Assembly (NCBI RefSeq): GCF_030936135.1
Contig: NW_026776961.1
Coordinates: forward strand, 62,001 to 126,000
DNA length: 64,000 nucleotides
Reading direction: 5' to 3'
Source of the DNA: Gavia stellata
Taxonomy: Eukaryota; Chordata; Aves; Gaviiformes; Gaviidae
This document shows positions 35,560-48,600 of this stretch, in pieces. A program made the translations under genes and the position numbers. Under the pieces are notes generated by a model. The model was not told the origin of the DNA and did no database searches. It saw nothing but the letters and a program-made list of their open reading frames with translations. Numbering within the stretch: position 1 is the stretch's first letter; each line of letters opens with the position of its first letter.

Positions 35560-37660
35560 ACTCAGAAGAGTCTGGCTGAGGTTTTTGCACCTGTGAACAG
35601 GGCATAAACAAGAAAGTGTGTATTTTGCACTGAAGCAAAAAAGCCTCACCTTGCTTAGCTGAAGCTTGCTTCATTTTAGTTACAATATCTGTAGGTTGCG
35701 TATAGTCTACATACAGAACAAGTCCTGCATTGCCCAAGCGAGGGAACTTCTGTCTGGATATAAAATACACACAGGTATGACACCATCTCGGTACCTTTAT
35801 AGGCATAGAATATACACAGAAAACATGCAGCAAGTATAAACAGAATCATACGCATAGACGTATAGAGATACACATAAATATACGTCTTTTGCAAACTCAG
35901 ATACACACCCCCCCATGCACGGTCTATACAGAACACCCACAGACACTATATTCTCTGCCTGCAGGAAGAGAAGCCTCAGCTGACCTCACCTCGCTGAGGC
36001 TTTTTTCCTCTCTTGATTCAGAAGATAGATTATCTACGCATAAAAAAAGTATACAGACACAGGAAGCACAACCATGTTTTTCTCTCTGTAGATGCACTCT
36101 CTACACAGAACACACACATAGAACATGCAGAATAGACATACAATGTGTTAATTGCGTACATACTACACAAAACAGTCAGGTAAGGGGAAGCTACGCTTTA
36201 TGTCTTTATGTTGAATACGAATGTCGATGTCTTCATGTTGAATCGATACTGTCTCTGCACGGAACGCAGACATTTTCAAGGTCAAGGGAGGAAGGTCATT
36301 TTTCTCTGTGTGTGGAGCATACGCTGTCCTGACTTGGAACACATGCACATGAATACGCACACTTTACATGCAGACATACACAGAGAGAAAGGCAAGGTAT
36401 GTTTTTTCTCTCTGCATAGAGCTCACGTATTGCCGTTATGTAGAATATGTCCTAACTCTACATAGAGTAGATACAAAGAGCTGAGGCAGGTCTTCTCTGC
36501 TTACAGAAGAGAGCCTCTTTCCATAGAAGACTATAGAAGACCCATACAGTCACGCTTTTCTGTCTTTATGCACAAAAGATCCTAACTACCAAATACACAC
36601 AGGGCTGAAGAGAGGATTTGGTTTATCTCTATCGAATATATTCGACAGGAGAGGAAGGCTTGTCAGTCTTTTCTTTGAATACAGCCTATGCATATGTGGA
36701 ATATAGGCAGGCAAGGTGATGAGAGGCTTTTCTGTCTGCATAGAGAATATATGGGCTCAATATAACACATGTACATAGAAAGGCAGTGCCTCACCTACCT
36801 CTACATCTAGTAACGACCATCTGTGTGCACACAACATGCCAGCAACAAGGGGAGGCTTTTCTGTCACTATACAGACTACATACTGTCTTCCTCAAGACTA
36901 CGCATGGACGGGCAAAGCCAGGCTTGCTTTCTCAGTATGCAGCGTATACCAGGATATACTTTGCCTATCAGAAAAGAGATGGTGAGGCTTTTCTCTCCAG
37001 ATACAGACTCTATTTCTTCTGTAGATAGACTGCATGCAGGCAAAGCATGTCTACTCATGGACTAGATACTGCCAAGGCAGGGCTTTTGGGTCTGCTTATG
37101 CAATGAAAACTGGCTGTATAGAGAACAGAAACCAACAGAATATGAAGGTGGGGCAATAGCTTTCTGTCACCATACAGACTATAAAATGGCTGTACAGAGA
37201 ATACATATGGAGAGCACTACACACCACTTTCCTGTTGGGATGCAAAACGTATTCTGGTGATGGAGCAGAGACGGGCCAGGTGAGGCAGGGCCTTCCCACC
37301 CACCTGTGTGTGACATCTGGGGAGTGTCTCCGTACATCAGGCACACTCTGCCTATAGAAGCACACAAACAGGGGAGGTGAGGCTTTTCTCTTGGCAGAGC
37401 AAAGACTTGGTGCACGCAGGTAGTAAGTATGAGGCTCTTCTGCCTGTATGCGGAATACAGGCTGTCTACAGAGCAGAGAGGTATCTCTGTACTTAGAACA
37501 TACACTGCTCATCTGCACAACAGACCCAGAGAGGCAGGGGAAGGTGGGGCGCTCCTGCCCATACACAGGCAATACCCTCTTTGTAGAGCACAGGCAAAAG
37601 GGTGAGGCAAGGCAAGGCTGCCGGGGGGCTGGCAGCTATCAGAGCTCTCCTCTTGCAGCC
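35560..37660. repeat. Degenerate minisatellite array
   Basis: A loose motif, GAGGCTTTTCTGTCT followed by GTATACAGA-like sequence and TACATAC-like spacers, recurs at irregular spacings, mostly 30-120 bp. Clear copies start near 35996, 36553, 36724, 36854, 36984, 37376 and 37430. Diverged copies lie near 36070, 36186, 36394, 36660, 36922, 37080 and 37150. At 35970-36005 the motif also appears inverted (AAGCCTCA...GAGGCTT). No open frame runs through it. Confidence 0.7.
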
Positions 37661-38859
37661 AGGTAGAGGCACCCTTCTGCCAACCTGGCCTGAAGTTTCC
37701 AGTGGCTTGCAGCTCACTGGGTGCCACGATGCTCCAGGGAGGCTGAGGAGGCTCATCAGGCCCTCATCCCAATGACATCCAGGGGGAAGAGCCCAGGGCT
37801 CTGGCAGGATTGTCCTCAGGAAGGCTCAAGTAGGAGCAAACACATCCTGCTGCTTAGCACCACTGGGCTGGTGGCACAGTCAGGGCTTCGGCTCCTATGA
37901 CCACAGGACCCTTCCTCAAGGAGCACAAGGAATAAGGACTGCCGGCCCATGGACACGGCTCCCTTGACTGAGCGGGCAAGAGAGTCTCTGCGAGCAGGCT
38001 GGCTAACCCAGTGAGGAAGGCCTGCAACCACATACACCACCACAACCTTCTCAGACTCTGCAGGCACGGTGCCGGGGGCAGCGAGGAGGCGTCCAGGGGA
38101 CAGCAGCACAGAGCAATATCGTCTCACACCCCATGTGTGAAAGCAGAATGACGGGGCAACTGTCTCCACCCTCCGCTGGACTCCCTGTCCACAGACACAG
38201 AAAAACTGACCAAGGTTAAGGGCATGCTGGGCTGCGGCCACCATTCGGCTGTAGAATTTAAAAAACTGAGGGAAGTGAGCAAACCAGCAGGATCACAATG
38301 CTGGACTTCAGCAGAGTAGACTGCCGCTTCCTGAAGAGCTTCTAGGCAAGAGTCAACAGGAGACCGGCCTGGAGGGCAAAGGGGCCCAGGGCAACTGGTT
38401 GAACTTCAAGGACCACAGCCCCCACCTCCCCAGGCACCAGAAGGGTCCATGCCAAAACACAGAGTCGGTCACAAGTAGCAGAAGGCCAGCACTGACGGAC
38501 AGGAAACTCCTGAGCCAGCTCAAACGCCAAAAAGGAAGAACACACGAGGCGCAGACAGAGATGGGATACCCAGGAGGAACAGAGAGACATCGCGCAAGCA
38601 TACAGGAATGGACTGTGGAAAGCCGCAGCTTAGCTGGAGGCAAACTAGGAAGAGATGAAGGACAACAGGAAGGACTTCTGGAAGGCTACTGGAAGCTAAG
38701 GGAAATGCAAGCCACTGCTCAACAGGAAGGGAACTTACTGGCAAAGGACAAAGGAAAAGCTAGAGAAGATGCTACACGGGGCAGAGGTGTGTGGGCAGGG
38801 GGTTGGGTGTGTGTTTTGGGGGGGTGTTTGCCCCACTTCTCTCTCCTACTTCTCTCCCT

Positions 38860-39150
38860 CACTGGAGGAAACAAAGCCAGACTCTTCTTGAGGGGCACAC
38901 TGGATGGACAAGGGGCAATGGACAAGGTGCAGATTCTGACTCAAGACAAAGAAAGTTGCTCATCACGAGGGTGCCCAAGCACTGGAACAAGTTGCCAGAG
39001 ATGATGCTGATCTCCCTCCTTGGAGATACCCCAAACGGGACTGGACACAGCCCTGAGCAACATGATCTGACTGGACCTGCTCCGAGCAGGAAATCAGACC
39101 AGATGGCATCGGGAGGACCCCCCCCCCACCTACCCCATTCTATGAATCCC
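38860..39150 (+). mobile_element. CR1-like LINE 3' fragment, decayed
   Basis: The stretch reads VPKHWNKLPEMMLISLLGDT in one frame, the recognisable CR1 ORF2 end, and then ACCAGATGGCATCGGGAGGA and CATTCTATGAATCC, the decayed 3' tail. Sequence from about 38400 may belong to the same element but is too diverged to assign. Confidence 0.75.
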
Positions 39151-42100
39151 CAGAGATTTCTCACGTCACTCCAGTATTCTCCCAATTCATCACCAGCAAC
39201 TGCTCATGTTAAGACCTCTACAAAAGCGTTTGCGGAGCACTACACTTGCTCCTAGGACATCAGGGGAGTTGCTGGAGACAACCACCCTTACCTTCCATCA
39301 CTTCTAGAGAACAAAAGCATGGCAAGCCTAGGGCACACTAAAGCCATTGCAAACAGGTAACAGAAAGGAAGGCAGAGTTTAAAGGCTAGGTCTTCCCATC
39401 TGAAGCCATCTGAGGCCAGATGGGGCAAGTAAAACAGTTCTGGAAAGCACAGGGCTGGCAGGAACATGAGAAGACACAGGACAGCTCCTCCTGGGGAAAG
39501 CTGGCCGTGTTCAGCTCAAGTTCCTCCCCCCACCTTTCTTTCCCCTGGCAGGAAGAAGGAAGCACATTCAGCTAACCTTGCTTTCACCCTGTTGTGGAGG
39601 GCACCCAGGAACTCAGTGAACTGGTCAGACTCTTGGGCAGTATCTGATACAGAGACATACCCCTTCGGGCTAAATAGAAAAGTCTTTATATCTATTTTAT
39701 AGAAATCTACAGACAGATATCATTATTTACAGAATTATAAAATATCAGTACTTTTACAGAAATATCTTTCCTAAAAGCATTCCCATTTAAATATAACTGC
39801 CGGCAGGACTACGCTTCAAGCGCAGAGAACCACATACAGCAAAGGGAAAGCATGTGGACTCAGGACAGCTATCTCAGGATGGCTCAGATGCGATATTGCT
39901 CTGCAAGGGTCCACAACAACTACAAACCTTGCTACTGGCCTCCCCACAGGCAACAAGTGTTCCTCGCTTGCTTTTCCCAAATGCAAGATGCTACCATAAG
40001 CACCAGATACGACACTGACTTTACCAAGCAGAAAGGGGAATCCCTCCACCCTACCAAATGAATTCACCTTGGGAAGGCAGAGAGGAAGGAACCAAGGAGA
40101 TTGCCCTTCAGGAATGCAATAAGCCTTGGATAGAATAGGCAGATCTAAGAACAGAGATGAATTTTTATTAAATGCATCAAGTGGAAGGTATTTTGGCCTT
40201 GGCCTTTTCCCACTTTCTAGCAAGAAGTAATGCATTTCAAAGCAAAGGTTCTTCTAGAATAATCTGAGGTGCTGCTGCTGGATGTCCCCATTTTGTGTGG
40301 CTGGGTGCAAGCAGACCTGTCAGACAGACAGACAGGAGGTGCCAGGTACTGGTACTGGCAGGATACGCACATCACAAAAGCTAGGAGAAGGGAGAACAGG
40401 CTACACATGGGTTTCAGTCAGGTCAAAGCATCCCGCATCGCCACTGAGCACGAGTGTGAACACAAGCTACCGCTACACTAGCTTGTGAAATCTGGACTAG
40501 GTGTCAGCTAACCACGGCATTGGTTTCTACCACATTTTGCTTCTGTTCAACTTTTCACCTCCACAATACTCTTGCTTTGCAACTTGAGTTTCTTACCATC
40601 AAGCTTGAAAGACATCTGAGAACGGGTCCCCACTCTGTATCACAGAGAAGCCCACTTGGTGACCAGTCTGCTCTAGTTTCCTCACCTTAGCTTCAAGCTC
40701 GTCAGAAGATGCTGCAACAGACGAACAGCATTACTACATTGCGATACAGAAGAAAAATAAAGCAGAGCGACTCATTTCTGGGCTGCCAAACACCAGAATG
40801 CAGCAAATTCTGCAAGCGGGTACTTAGCAGGGAAAGCAATGTGCAAGCCAATGCACTTTAAACTAGACCCTACAAGACTTTCACAAGCAGGAGGGCAGGG
40901 AGGCTTCTCTGAAAGCGACTCCCCTCCTCCTCCCGTGAGCAGCAGAGATGGGAGAGCAATAGGCACCCACACCACAAGCAAAGACACGCTCATGACACTG
41001 CTCTGAAAAGATGACTACATACCACCATACTCCATACCATTCAGCACTGCCACTTGTTAAAAAGCAAGCAGGGTTTTACTAAAACAAAATAAGGACGGCT
41101 TTCTCCTCAGGTAAGTATTAGCAAGTATCTCCAGCACTCTCAAATGCCCCAAAAAAACAAAGCAGATCAGCTGTGGCCCATGCTGATGTGCCCGTTCATT
41201 CCAGGGCATCCTGTGATTAGGTTCATCACCTAAGAACATAGCATTCTTTGAAGTTTGCTGTCAGGTTCCTCTTTTGGTTACTAAAGAAAGGAAAGTTAGT
41301 CAGGACAGAGCACAGCCCAGCAGAAGTGTCATTCAGACAGGGTGCTACAATGAAAGACTGACCTATTAAAATAAATGCTGTACTGTATTTACAAGGACAA
41401 AAACTACCCTCCCACACAAAAAATCCCTGTTTTGTATTGAATGATTCCTGAAAGATTACTCAGATAAACTGCTCTAATTGCAATTATGAACCATTCCTTC
41501 CCTAGAAAAATGTCATCAAGACTGGTATTTTTATTCTTAAACAGAAAATTTGTGTATTTCAAAGGATTTAAATATTTTAAACCATTGTTTCCATAAATGC
41601 AATTTCTCCTCAATAATGTCATAAACCTGATCCTTTCAAGCAAAATACATTATAATTACATTTTCATGACTGCTGTGCTCTGCTCTGTAGTATTGTTTAT
41701 TGCATTGAGATTTCAAGTGGAAAAAATCTCCAAGTCCAATAATCAAGTTTTCCTTGAATATGCAAAGTATCTCTTTGAATTCTTGAAGAACAGACAAAAT
41801 GTAAACAGTACATCCCCCTCTGTTTTTCAACAAGTCTACTTACTGCAATATGAAAGACTAGAACATTTTAGAATAAAACCTCAGACTCAGTTTTAATTAT
41901 ATTCCCTCCAAGCCTCAGGAGAACACCCACGCAAAAGTGTGTTCTCTCAGCAAGAAAATCCCTGGTCCAAAGAAAGATTTTAAAACAGAAAAAAAAGATG
42001 GCAGGCATGCTTGCAATATTGGTTTTAGAGCATCCCAAGACTTTAGAATTGTGTGTTACCTGAGGATTGCCTATCAAAAGAAAAATAAGAATAAAAATTA

Positions 42101-42655
42101 AGTATGAAATCCATTTCTGTGCCCACATTTTACTATGGGGATGGGAGAAAAGCTATAGAAATCATTTACTGCAGTAGCCATTTGAAATGCTGAGAAACAC
42201 TTCCGTAACACCTAAATATATTCCCTGTTTTCATTGTGATACTCCAGCTCTGGATGGGGGGAGCAGAATACAGAGATCCAGTAATACCACACTATACCAT
42301 CTTTAATTCTCAATAAAACCTACGAAACTCATGAAAATATCCACTTGCCACGCAGCGTTTTTGTCAATATGTTAGATAAGGAGCATACAAATCACAGTAA
42401 CTGAGTCTCACTGCAGCTGAAAAACATTTGACAAAGTGAGCGCAAGTTCGCAGCGGCCAAGCAACCTTATCGCAGACAAGGACAAGACCTCAAGCTCAAG
42501 AAAGGCAAGAGTGCAGTGTAACAGATAGCAAGCTGCAAACAGTGTTCTTCACTTACAGTAGCTGAAAGCATTTTATTCCCATTGTTTTTATCCATTGCTG
42601 GGTTGGGGTTGGTTTTTTCCCCCCACTTTGAGCTATATTAAACAGCTTGGCTTAC
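39151..42655. other. Unassigned sequence
   Basis: I recognise no gene, RNA or repeat family in this stretch. It becomes AT-rich after about 41000. Open frames are short and show no family likeness. Confidence 0.45.
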
Positions 42656-42702
42656 CTGGCAGTGCACTCCACTTGTATTCTAGCTTGTGCTGTGGATTCT
42701 TC
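42656..42702 (-). other. Orphan 47-bp exon-like segment
   Basis: On the minus strand TTTCTTCTTTGCAG precedes the segment and GTAAGCC follows it, so both splice sites are consensus. One frame reads EESTAQARIQVECTA. It lies between the CpG island at 43.6-44.9 kb and the SYBU-like exons, on the same strand, so it might be an early exon of that copy; the link is inferred. Confidence 0.4.
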
Positions 42703-43639
42703 CTGCAAAGAAGAAAACAGTAAAAGCTCAGTTTGCCACTGTGCTCCACACTTAAGAAGCCCTGAACGCCTTGATATTCTATAGTTAATTTTCATTTCTT
42801 TTTAAAATAAAGTTCTGTGACCGGTGCTTTACTGCAGTCTCTCAGCTTATAGGATGTAGGGTGGAAAAAAAACAGGTTAAAGAAGAGCTCCTATTGTTTC
42901 AGCATTAAAAAAAAAAAAAAGGCTGATTAAAACTAAGGGATGAGAGAGTTTCTAAAGTTGTAATATGAGATGCATTTGTTCCACATGATAAGAACTGAGA
43001 CAATTATTTACTCTCACTGAACATGAAACTAGAACATAACTTCTCTACAATGCATGCACAGTGCATCCCAGGTCTGGACATCCAGGCATAGCTTCCATAT
43101 TCTGCAACATAAAGCTACAAATTGAATAGTCTGGGAAAATGAAAGAATTTGGCAAGAACTGCTTGTCTCAAAGGATCCCAGGGAGAGTCCACAGAAGGAT
43201 TCTTCAGAGAGATTACTTATTTCTGCAGTATGATGCTGCAATCTAGCAAGCTCCGTTTACAAGTGTGTAGGTCTTCTATAAAAAAAGAGCATCAAAGCAA
43301 TGAAAGAAAATTCAAAGTCAACATACTCTCGGATCTGCAGCCCACGTTCCCCTCATTCAGGCCGTGATCCAGGTCCTTAACGCACTGATTGATCCTCCTC
43401 CCGCAGTCACCCGACGCTGCTCTCATGGTACAACTTCGTCCAACTCACACTGTGCTAATAGGCCTTGTCAGTCTATTAGAGGCTTTTCTCGGGGCTGCCT
43501 GTTAGAATAGTTCCAACGTGATTTATTTTTGCGCAGAAAATTTCAGACATTTCTCCCTTTTTCGTTAATCCAAAGACGTGTGAGCTGCGGTAGGGGAGAG
43601 AGGATTTCACTTTTCCTGCTGTCGGAGCATTTTGCTGTG

Positions 43640-44950
43640 GTCCCACCCCGAGCCTGGACTGTACCTGACTCACGCGACCTCTCCTCCGTCCCGCTCTGGC
43701 TCTGACCCCCATCAGTCAGCGGGAAGGGCCCACCTCGCCCCACAGAACAGAGCAGTTGGGAGAACAGGCGTTCCTGCACACCTGCAGCAGAGACGCTGCC
43801 TGTGGGGGGGAGCTGCCGGCCCCCCGCGGCCCTCCCGGCGCCTCCCCCGGGCCCCGGGTGCCGAATCCCGCCGGGGGGGTCGGCAGACTTTCCTCCCCGC
43901 TGCCGCGGACGCAGACACCGCTCCTGCGCCACAGCCACCCCCCTCTCCCCGTCAGCCCCGGCAGGAGCGGGGCTGCTGCCACAGGAGGCGCGGGAGCCCT
44001 CATCCACCCCTCCGCCCGCCCCGACCGTCCCTCAGGGCGGCCCCCCCCGTCCCGGTGACAGACGCATTCGGTGGGGAAGCGGTCCCGCGGGGGCAGGGCA
44101 CGATTCGCGCCCCGAGTGTCCCGATCCACCCCGCAGCAGGTGCTCTTCCCTGACTCCCGCCGGGCCCGAGGCAGGCGGCAGCGGGGGCTGGCGCCGGGAC
44201 AGCGGGAGAGCCGCCCCCGAGGAGGGGCCCCGCCGCGGAGCGCCGGTCCCGCCGCAGCCCCCCGGCGCCCCCCGGCCCGCGCTGAGGGCGGCGGGGCGGA
44301 GCGGAACGGCGGCGGGGGGCGGGCGGTGCGTCTGCGCGGCGGGCGCGGGCGGGAGCCCTTCTTCGCGCGGGAGGGGCGGGCGCGGCTCAGCGCCGGTGCC
44401 GGCGCTCACCCGGGGCGGGGCGGTCCGGGCCGGTCCGGAGCGGCGGGGAAGGCGGCCTCGTCCGCTTCGCTCCCCGGCGCGGCCGCGGCGTGGGCTGTGC
44501 CGCCGCCCGCGCGGGGCCCCACGGGCCTGGCCCGGGCCCGGGCCTGGGTCGGAAGGGACCCCTCAGGGCCGTCCGGGCCGCCCCTGCCGCGGGCAGGGAC
44601 ATGAGCCGCTCGGCCGGGCCGCGTCCCCTCGCCCCCCGCGCTGAGCCGAGGGCTGCGCTGCCCTCCGCCCTGCCCGGGGCGAGCGGGCCTGAGGGGCTGC
44701 GGGGCTGCGGGCAGCGCTCGCCCGGAACGCCTTCCCGCGGGGGTTCGGCTCCGCTTCTTCCCGGGGGGGAACGGCGTCCGGGAAAGGTCTTCTCCGCACG
44801 GAGCGGGGCGGGGGGGGCGGGCGGAGCAGACGCGGGGCTGGGGGGCGGCTGCGGAAGAAGCCCCGGCTGGAGGTGCTGGAGAGAAGGGGGGCCCTGCCTC
44901 CTTCCCTCGGGCCGCCCCTCGGGTTGGCTCGCGGGGGGGTGCGCGGGGCG
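43640..44950. promoter_or_regulatory. CpG island, possible bidirectional promoter
   Basis: About 1.3 kb are extremely rich in G, C and CpG, with many G runs. On the minus strand CCCCGCCCCGG followed by GTGAGC near 44408 looks like a first-exon donor, which would suit a gene reading towards the SYBU-like exons. On the plus strand it precedes the duplicated segment and the MAP4K3 fragment. Long open frames here on both strands are expected from composition and are not called. Confidence 0.6.
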
Positions 44951-45275
44951 AGGAGCCCCAGTTCAAGTCCCACGTGTGGAATTCGTGTCTGATTTACTTC
45001 GCTTAGTTACTGACGGCTGTGGATCCTTCACCGACGTGTGTTTGCGATGCGCGTTTAGTGCTGAAAACGGCTTCAAAAACGTTTGATACGGAGATCTCGC
45101 CAGCTTGTGTTCTGCTGGCACTGGCACTGGACAGGTACGTCTTTGTGTAACACCACCACCCCCAAAAAAAAACCCCATTCCGCCCTGAAACAGGAGTCCC
45201 ATTCTGGACCCCTTCTGTGCCTTTTAGCGGGGAGTCATTTCCTTTCAGGCGACGCGGATCCAGACGTATATTGGG
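44869..45275 (+). repeat. GC-rich segment, copy 2 (copy 1 at 19143-19560)
   Basis: This copy matches 19143-19560 in the same orientation. It keeps CG where copy 1 has TG or CA, for example GCGATGCGCG against GCGATGCTCA. It overlaps the end of the CpG island, so it may have been protected from methylation. Similarity ends close to GACGTATAT in both copies. Confidence 0.8.
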
Positions 45276-45469
45276 TTTTACTGTAGCTGAATAATTACCC
45301 CTTAGGCTCTTTGGCTGTGGAGGGGTAGTTTGTTGTGTGCCTGCAGAACAGCCTGAGGCAGATTGGTTTCATCCACTGACAACAGCGAAATAGCTGTTTT
45401 GGAAAGTGCCTGTTAGTTACGAGAAGGTGATTGAGGAGAACTTCATGTATACATTACGTAACTTTTTGC

Positions 45470-45515
45470 ACACACATGTGCGCGCACACACGCACGCCTG
45501 TGTATATATCCACAT
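45470..45515. repeat. CA/CG-rich microsatellite
   Basis: A short alternating purine-pyrimidine run reads ACACACATGTGCGCGCACAC and continues into TGTGTATATA. Confidence 0.7.
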
Positions 45516-45642
45516 GTGGAAGTGTATATGCTGTGAGCTTATAGATTGAGAGCTTTAGGAAAAAGAGTAGTAAACCACTGCATACAGAAGAATGTTTGAT
45601 TTGTGGCGAGAAGATTATCTAAAACTGTCTTTTACCCTTTAG

Positions 45643-48600
45643 GATGGCGCCAGAAGTTGCTGCAGTAGGAAGAACAGGTGGCTATAAGCACCTCTGTGAT
45701 CTGTGGGCAGCTGGAATAACTGCTACAGAGCTTGCTGAGCTTCAGCCTCCAATGTTTGACCTACATCCCGTGAGGTGAGCAAAGGGTTAAAGCGCGGTGT
45801 GTAAGTACAGCTTCCCAAATCATCCATTTGGAGTAGTGGGTACATGGGTGCTTGTGGTGTTTGGGGGTACTGCAAGGGTGTTGGGTTGTAAGTGTTCTGG
45901 ATGTACGTGATAGAAATTGGGACAACTCCTTTTGCTGTATAAATGCGTCATGTTGTCCTGGTAGCGTCTCTTAAACGGATGGACTTCTTCCTGCCAACTA
46001 AACAATGTATTCAAAATTCATGGCAGATAATGTACTGCCATGTCACCCACAGAAATACTGTTGGTTTTTTTAGAGCGCTTTTGCTAATGATGAAAAGCAA
46101 CTGCCAGCCTCCTGAGTTAAAGGACAAAATGAAATGGCAAGTACTTTTCTGTTTCAGTAGATAATGATCATGTATTTCACTGGGCAATTGATTCTCATGT
46201 TTACCACTTCCTTTTACAGGTCCAGTAGTTTGAATCATTCTGTGAAAACGGTACTTAGAAAAAAATCCTGAAAAAAGACCGACAGCTGAAAAGTTACTAC
46301 AGGTATAAATTTATGTGTGGGATTTTTTTTAAGTTCTAAAATTAAAATGTGCTTAATATGAGCGGTTGGAATTTTAATCGGTGTTTTTCCTTCTGTCTTT
46401 CAGCATCCTTTTTGTTACCCAGCCCTTAAATCCAAGTCTTGCTATTGAACTTTTGGATAAAATGAATAATCCTGATCATTCCACTTACCGTGATTTTGAT
46501 GACGATGATCCTGAGGTAGGAATACGTTTTAATCGCAGGATCAGATTAAGGTTTCATTTGCCGACAAAACTAAATGCTTATGGTTCATTGAGGCACAGAA
46601 TGTTTTGTGATCTGGGAACAGGCTGAAGGGTTGCTTTTACTTTTGGTTGTGCTGCTCTGTCACACGTCCAGGCCCTTAGCAAAATTCATTATATTTGGGG
46701 GAGAGACGCTCAAAGAGAAAGAGATGAAAACACCTTAAAATTTTGTTTGTGGTTGTCCTTCAACAATTTTGCAGCAGTATGTGTGGACTGCTTCTCCAGT
46801 CCCGAGTTCTGTCGTGCATTCTGCTTTCTGTTTCTCTGTGGAATTATGTTTCCATTCATCTCAAAGCAAGCATTCGTAAAAATAATTTTCTACTTCTGTA
46901 GAACTTGTTCTTTTGTTCCTAATTTACTTTCCTATGAGAAGAAGAGAATGATCCTGTAGTTGTTTTTGCCAAGGGGTTTGGTATGTGTTTCTTGCAGATT
47001 CTATTTTCTATCTTGGAATACTCTGAAACTCCATTTCACCTACGGTTTTGTCAAAGACAAAATTTCTGATTTTCTGCTTTAACAGCTGGGAAAAACCAAC
47101 ACGCTTATGTAAGATGATAAGCAGTGCAGGACTGAAGTGTTTCATAAACAAGAGAAAACAGATATTCTGTTACTGCATCCTGTCTTCATACTTAACTGTA
47201 TGTTAGTGAAGACTTTCCAACTATCAATACCGTTAAACTGAGAGGCCAAAAAGGAAATGTTATCTGAGCAAAGACAAATGCTGGCCAGCATTGTCTTTAC
47301 TTGCTCAAATCCAGTGTTTTAAAAACCCTTGTGTTGAAGGTGAGGACACTCTACAGATAAAATGTCTCCAAATAATTCTAACTTTCATGTACAAAAACGT
47401 ACATGCAATCTTTATTTTTAGCTTCTGTTTGATTTCTGTCTTTCTTTGCTGCTATTATGCTAAAGAAACCTGCTAAAAACCAGGTACACAATACTGGGTT
47501 TCAAGTGAATATATTTTGGTATTGAAGTCTTTTATTGTTCACCTCCAGCCTCTGTTAGTGCCTCATAGGATACACTTGAGAAGTAGAAATGGGAGAAAAG
47601 ACACGCTCTGAAATAAACTGTAAGCACGTGTAATATGACAACATTAAATATTCTTAAAATAATCATTGATATTCACATATTTCAACTAGTATTCTGCATA
47701 GCTGACGTATATAGAAACATTTTTAGTGATACAGAGGAAAAGAAAAACTTATGCTGTTTCACTTACGGATATAGGTTCTAGATGACTATGCCAAAGAAAC
47801 ATTAGTGTAAAACATTGGAATACACCTTTTGTCAGCACTTCAGCAAATCTCACTATTGCTTCATCTTAACTGAACAGGACGCAACCTGAGCTCTTCTGAG
47901 AGCTGGCTGGTATTGCTTCATATGCCACTGCAGGAGAGATATTCAGAGTGATGCCAGATTGTGCTAGGTAGCAGAATGGCAGAGGAAGATTTTTCTGCCT
48001 TAATTTAGTCTCTTGTTGTAGTTTGAACTGAAACAGTCCTGTAGAAATCAGGAGAGGAGGTGGTTGATCGCTGGCCATTACAAGCAGACTCCATCCCCCA
48101 AGCTGTAGTCATTCTTTTGTTTGAATTAAATCAGAGCAATCCTTGGCGCTTTAGTTGTCTTTCCTGAAGCTAAAATTGAGGGGAGGAGTGTTAATGAGCG
48201 TCTGCCAAAGAGCTTTCCTGGAAGATGCGATAAGCTCTCTCCAAACTCCATTCACGGCTCTTTAGTGCTCGTGAATCCCCCCAGAGAACAGGTCCCAGAG
48301 GGAATTCCCACAATGGCTGTGTGTTTTATCTAAATTACATCTGTATTGCTGCTCTAAAGAGGGCACTTGACAGCCTGTTTGCTGAATGGTTTTCCTCCTC
48401 TTTCTAATGAGTAGGTGGGGCAAGTGGCGATCGTGCTGCCTTTGTGATGGAAGAGTACTTTCTGTGCCCCTTAGTTTCCAGCAGGCACAAGTTGGGGGTG
48501 TGCCTGTGCCAGAAGTTTCCATCAGTGGGGCTGTGATGCACTCATTAAACGGGATTTGTCTTTTTTGTTAGCCTTTGGAGCTGAATTGGGACTAATTGCA

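Noticed and set aside
35560..37660. CRISPR-like array
   Set aside because: Units are degenerate, of unequal length, partly inverted and lie in an animal genome. It is a minisatellite.
43802..44966. Long open frames on both strands, up to 280 codons
   Set aside because: The stretch is a CpG island where stops are rare by composition. The frames are Pro/Arg/Gly-rich and overlap each other on both strands.
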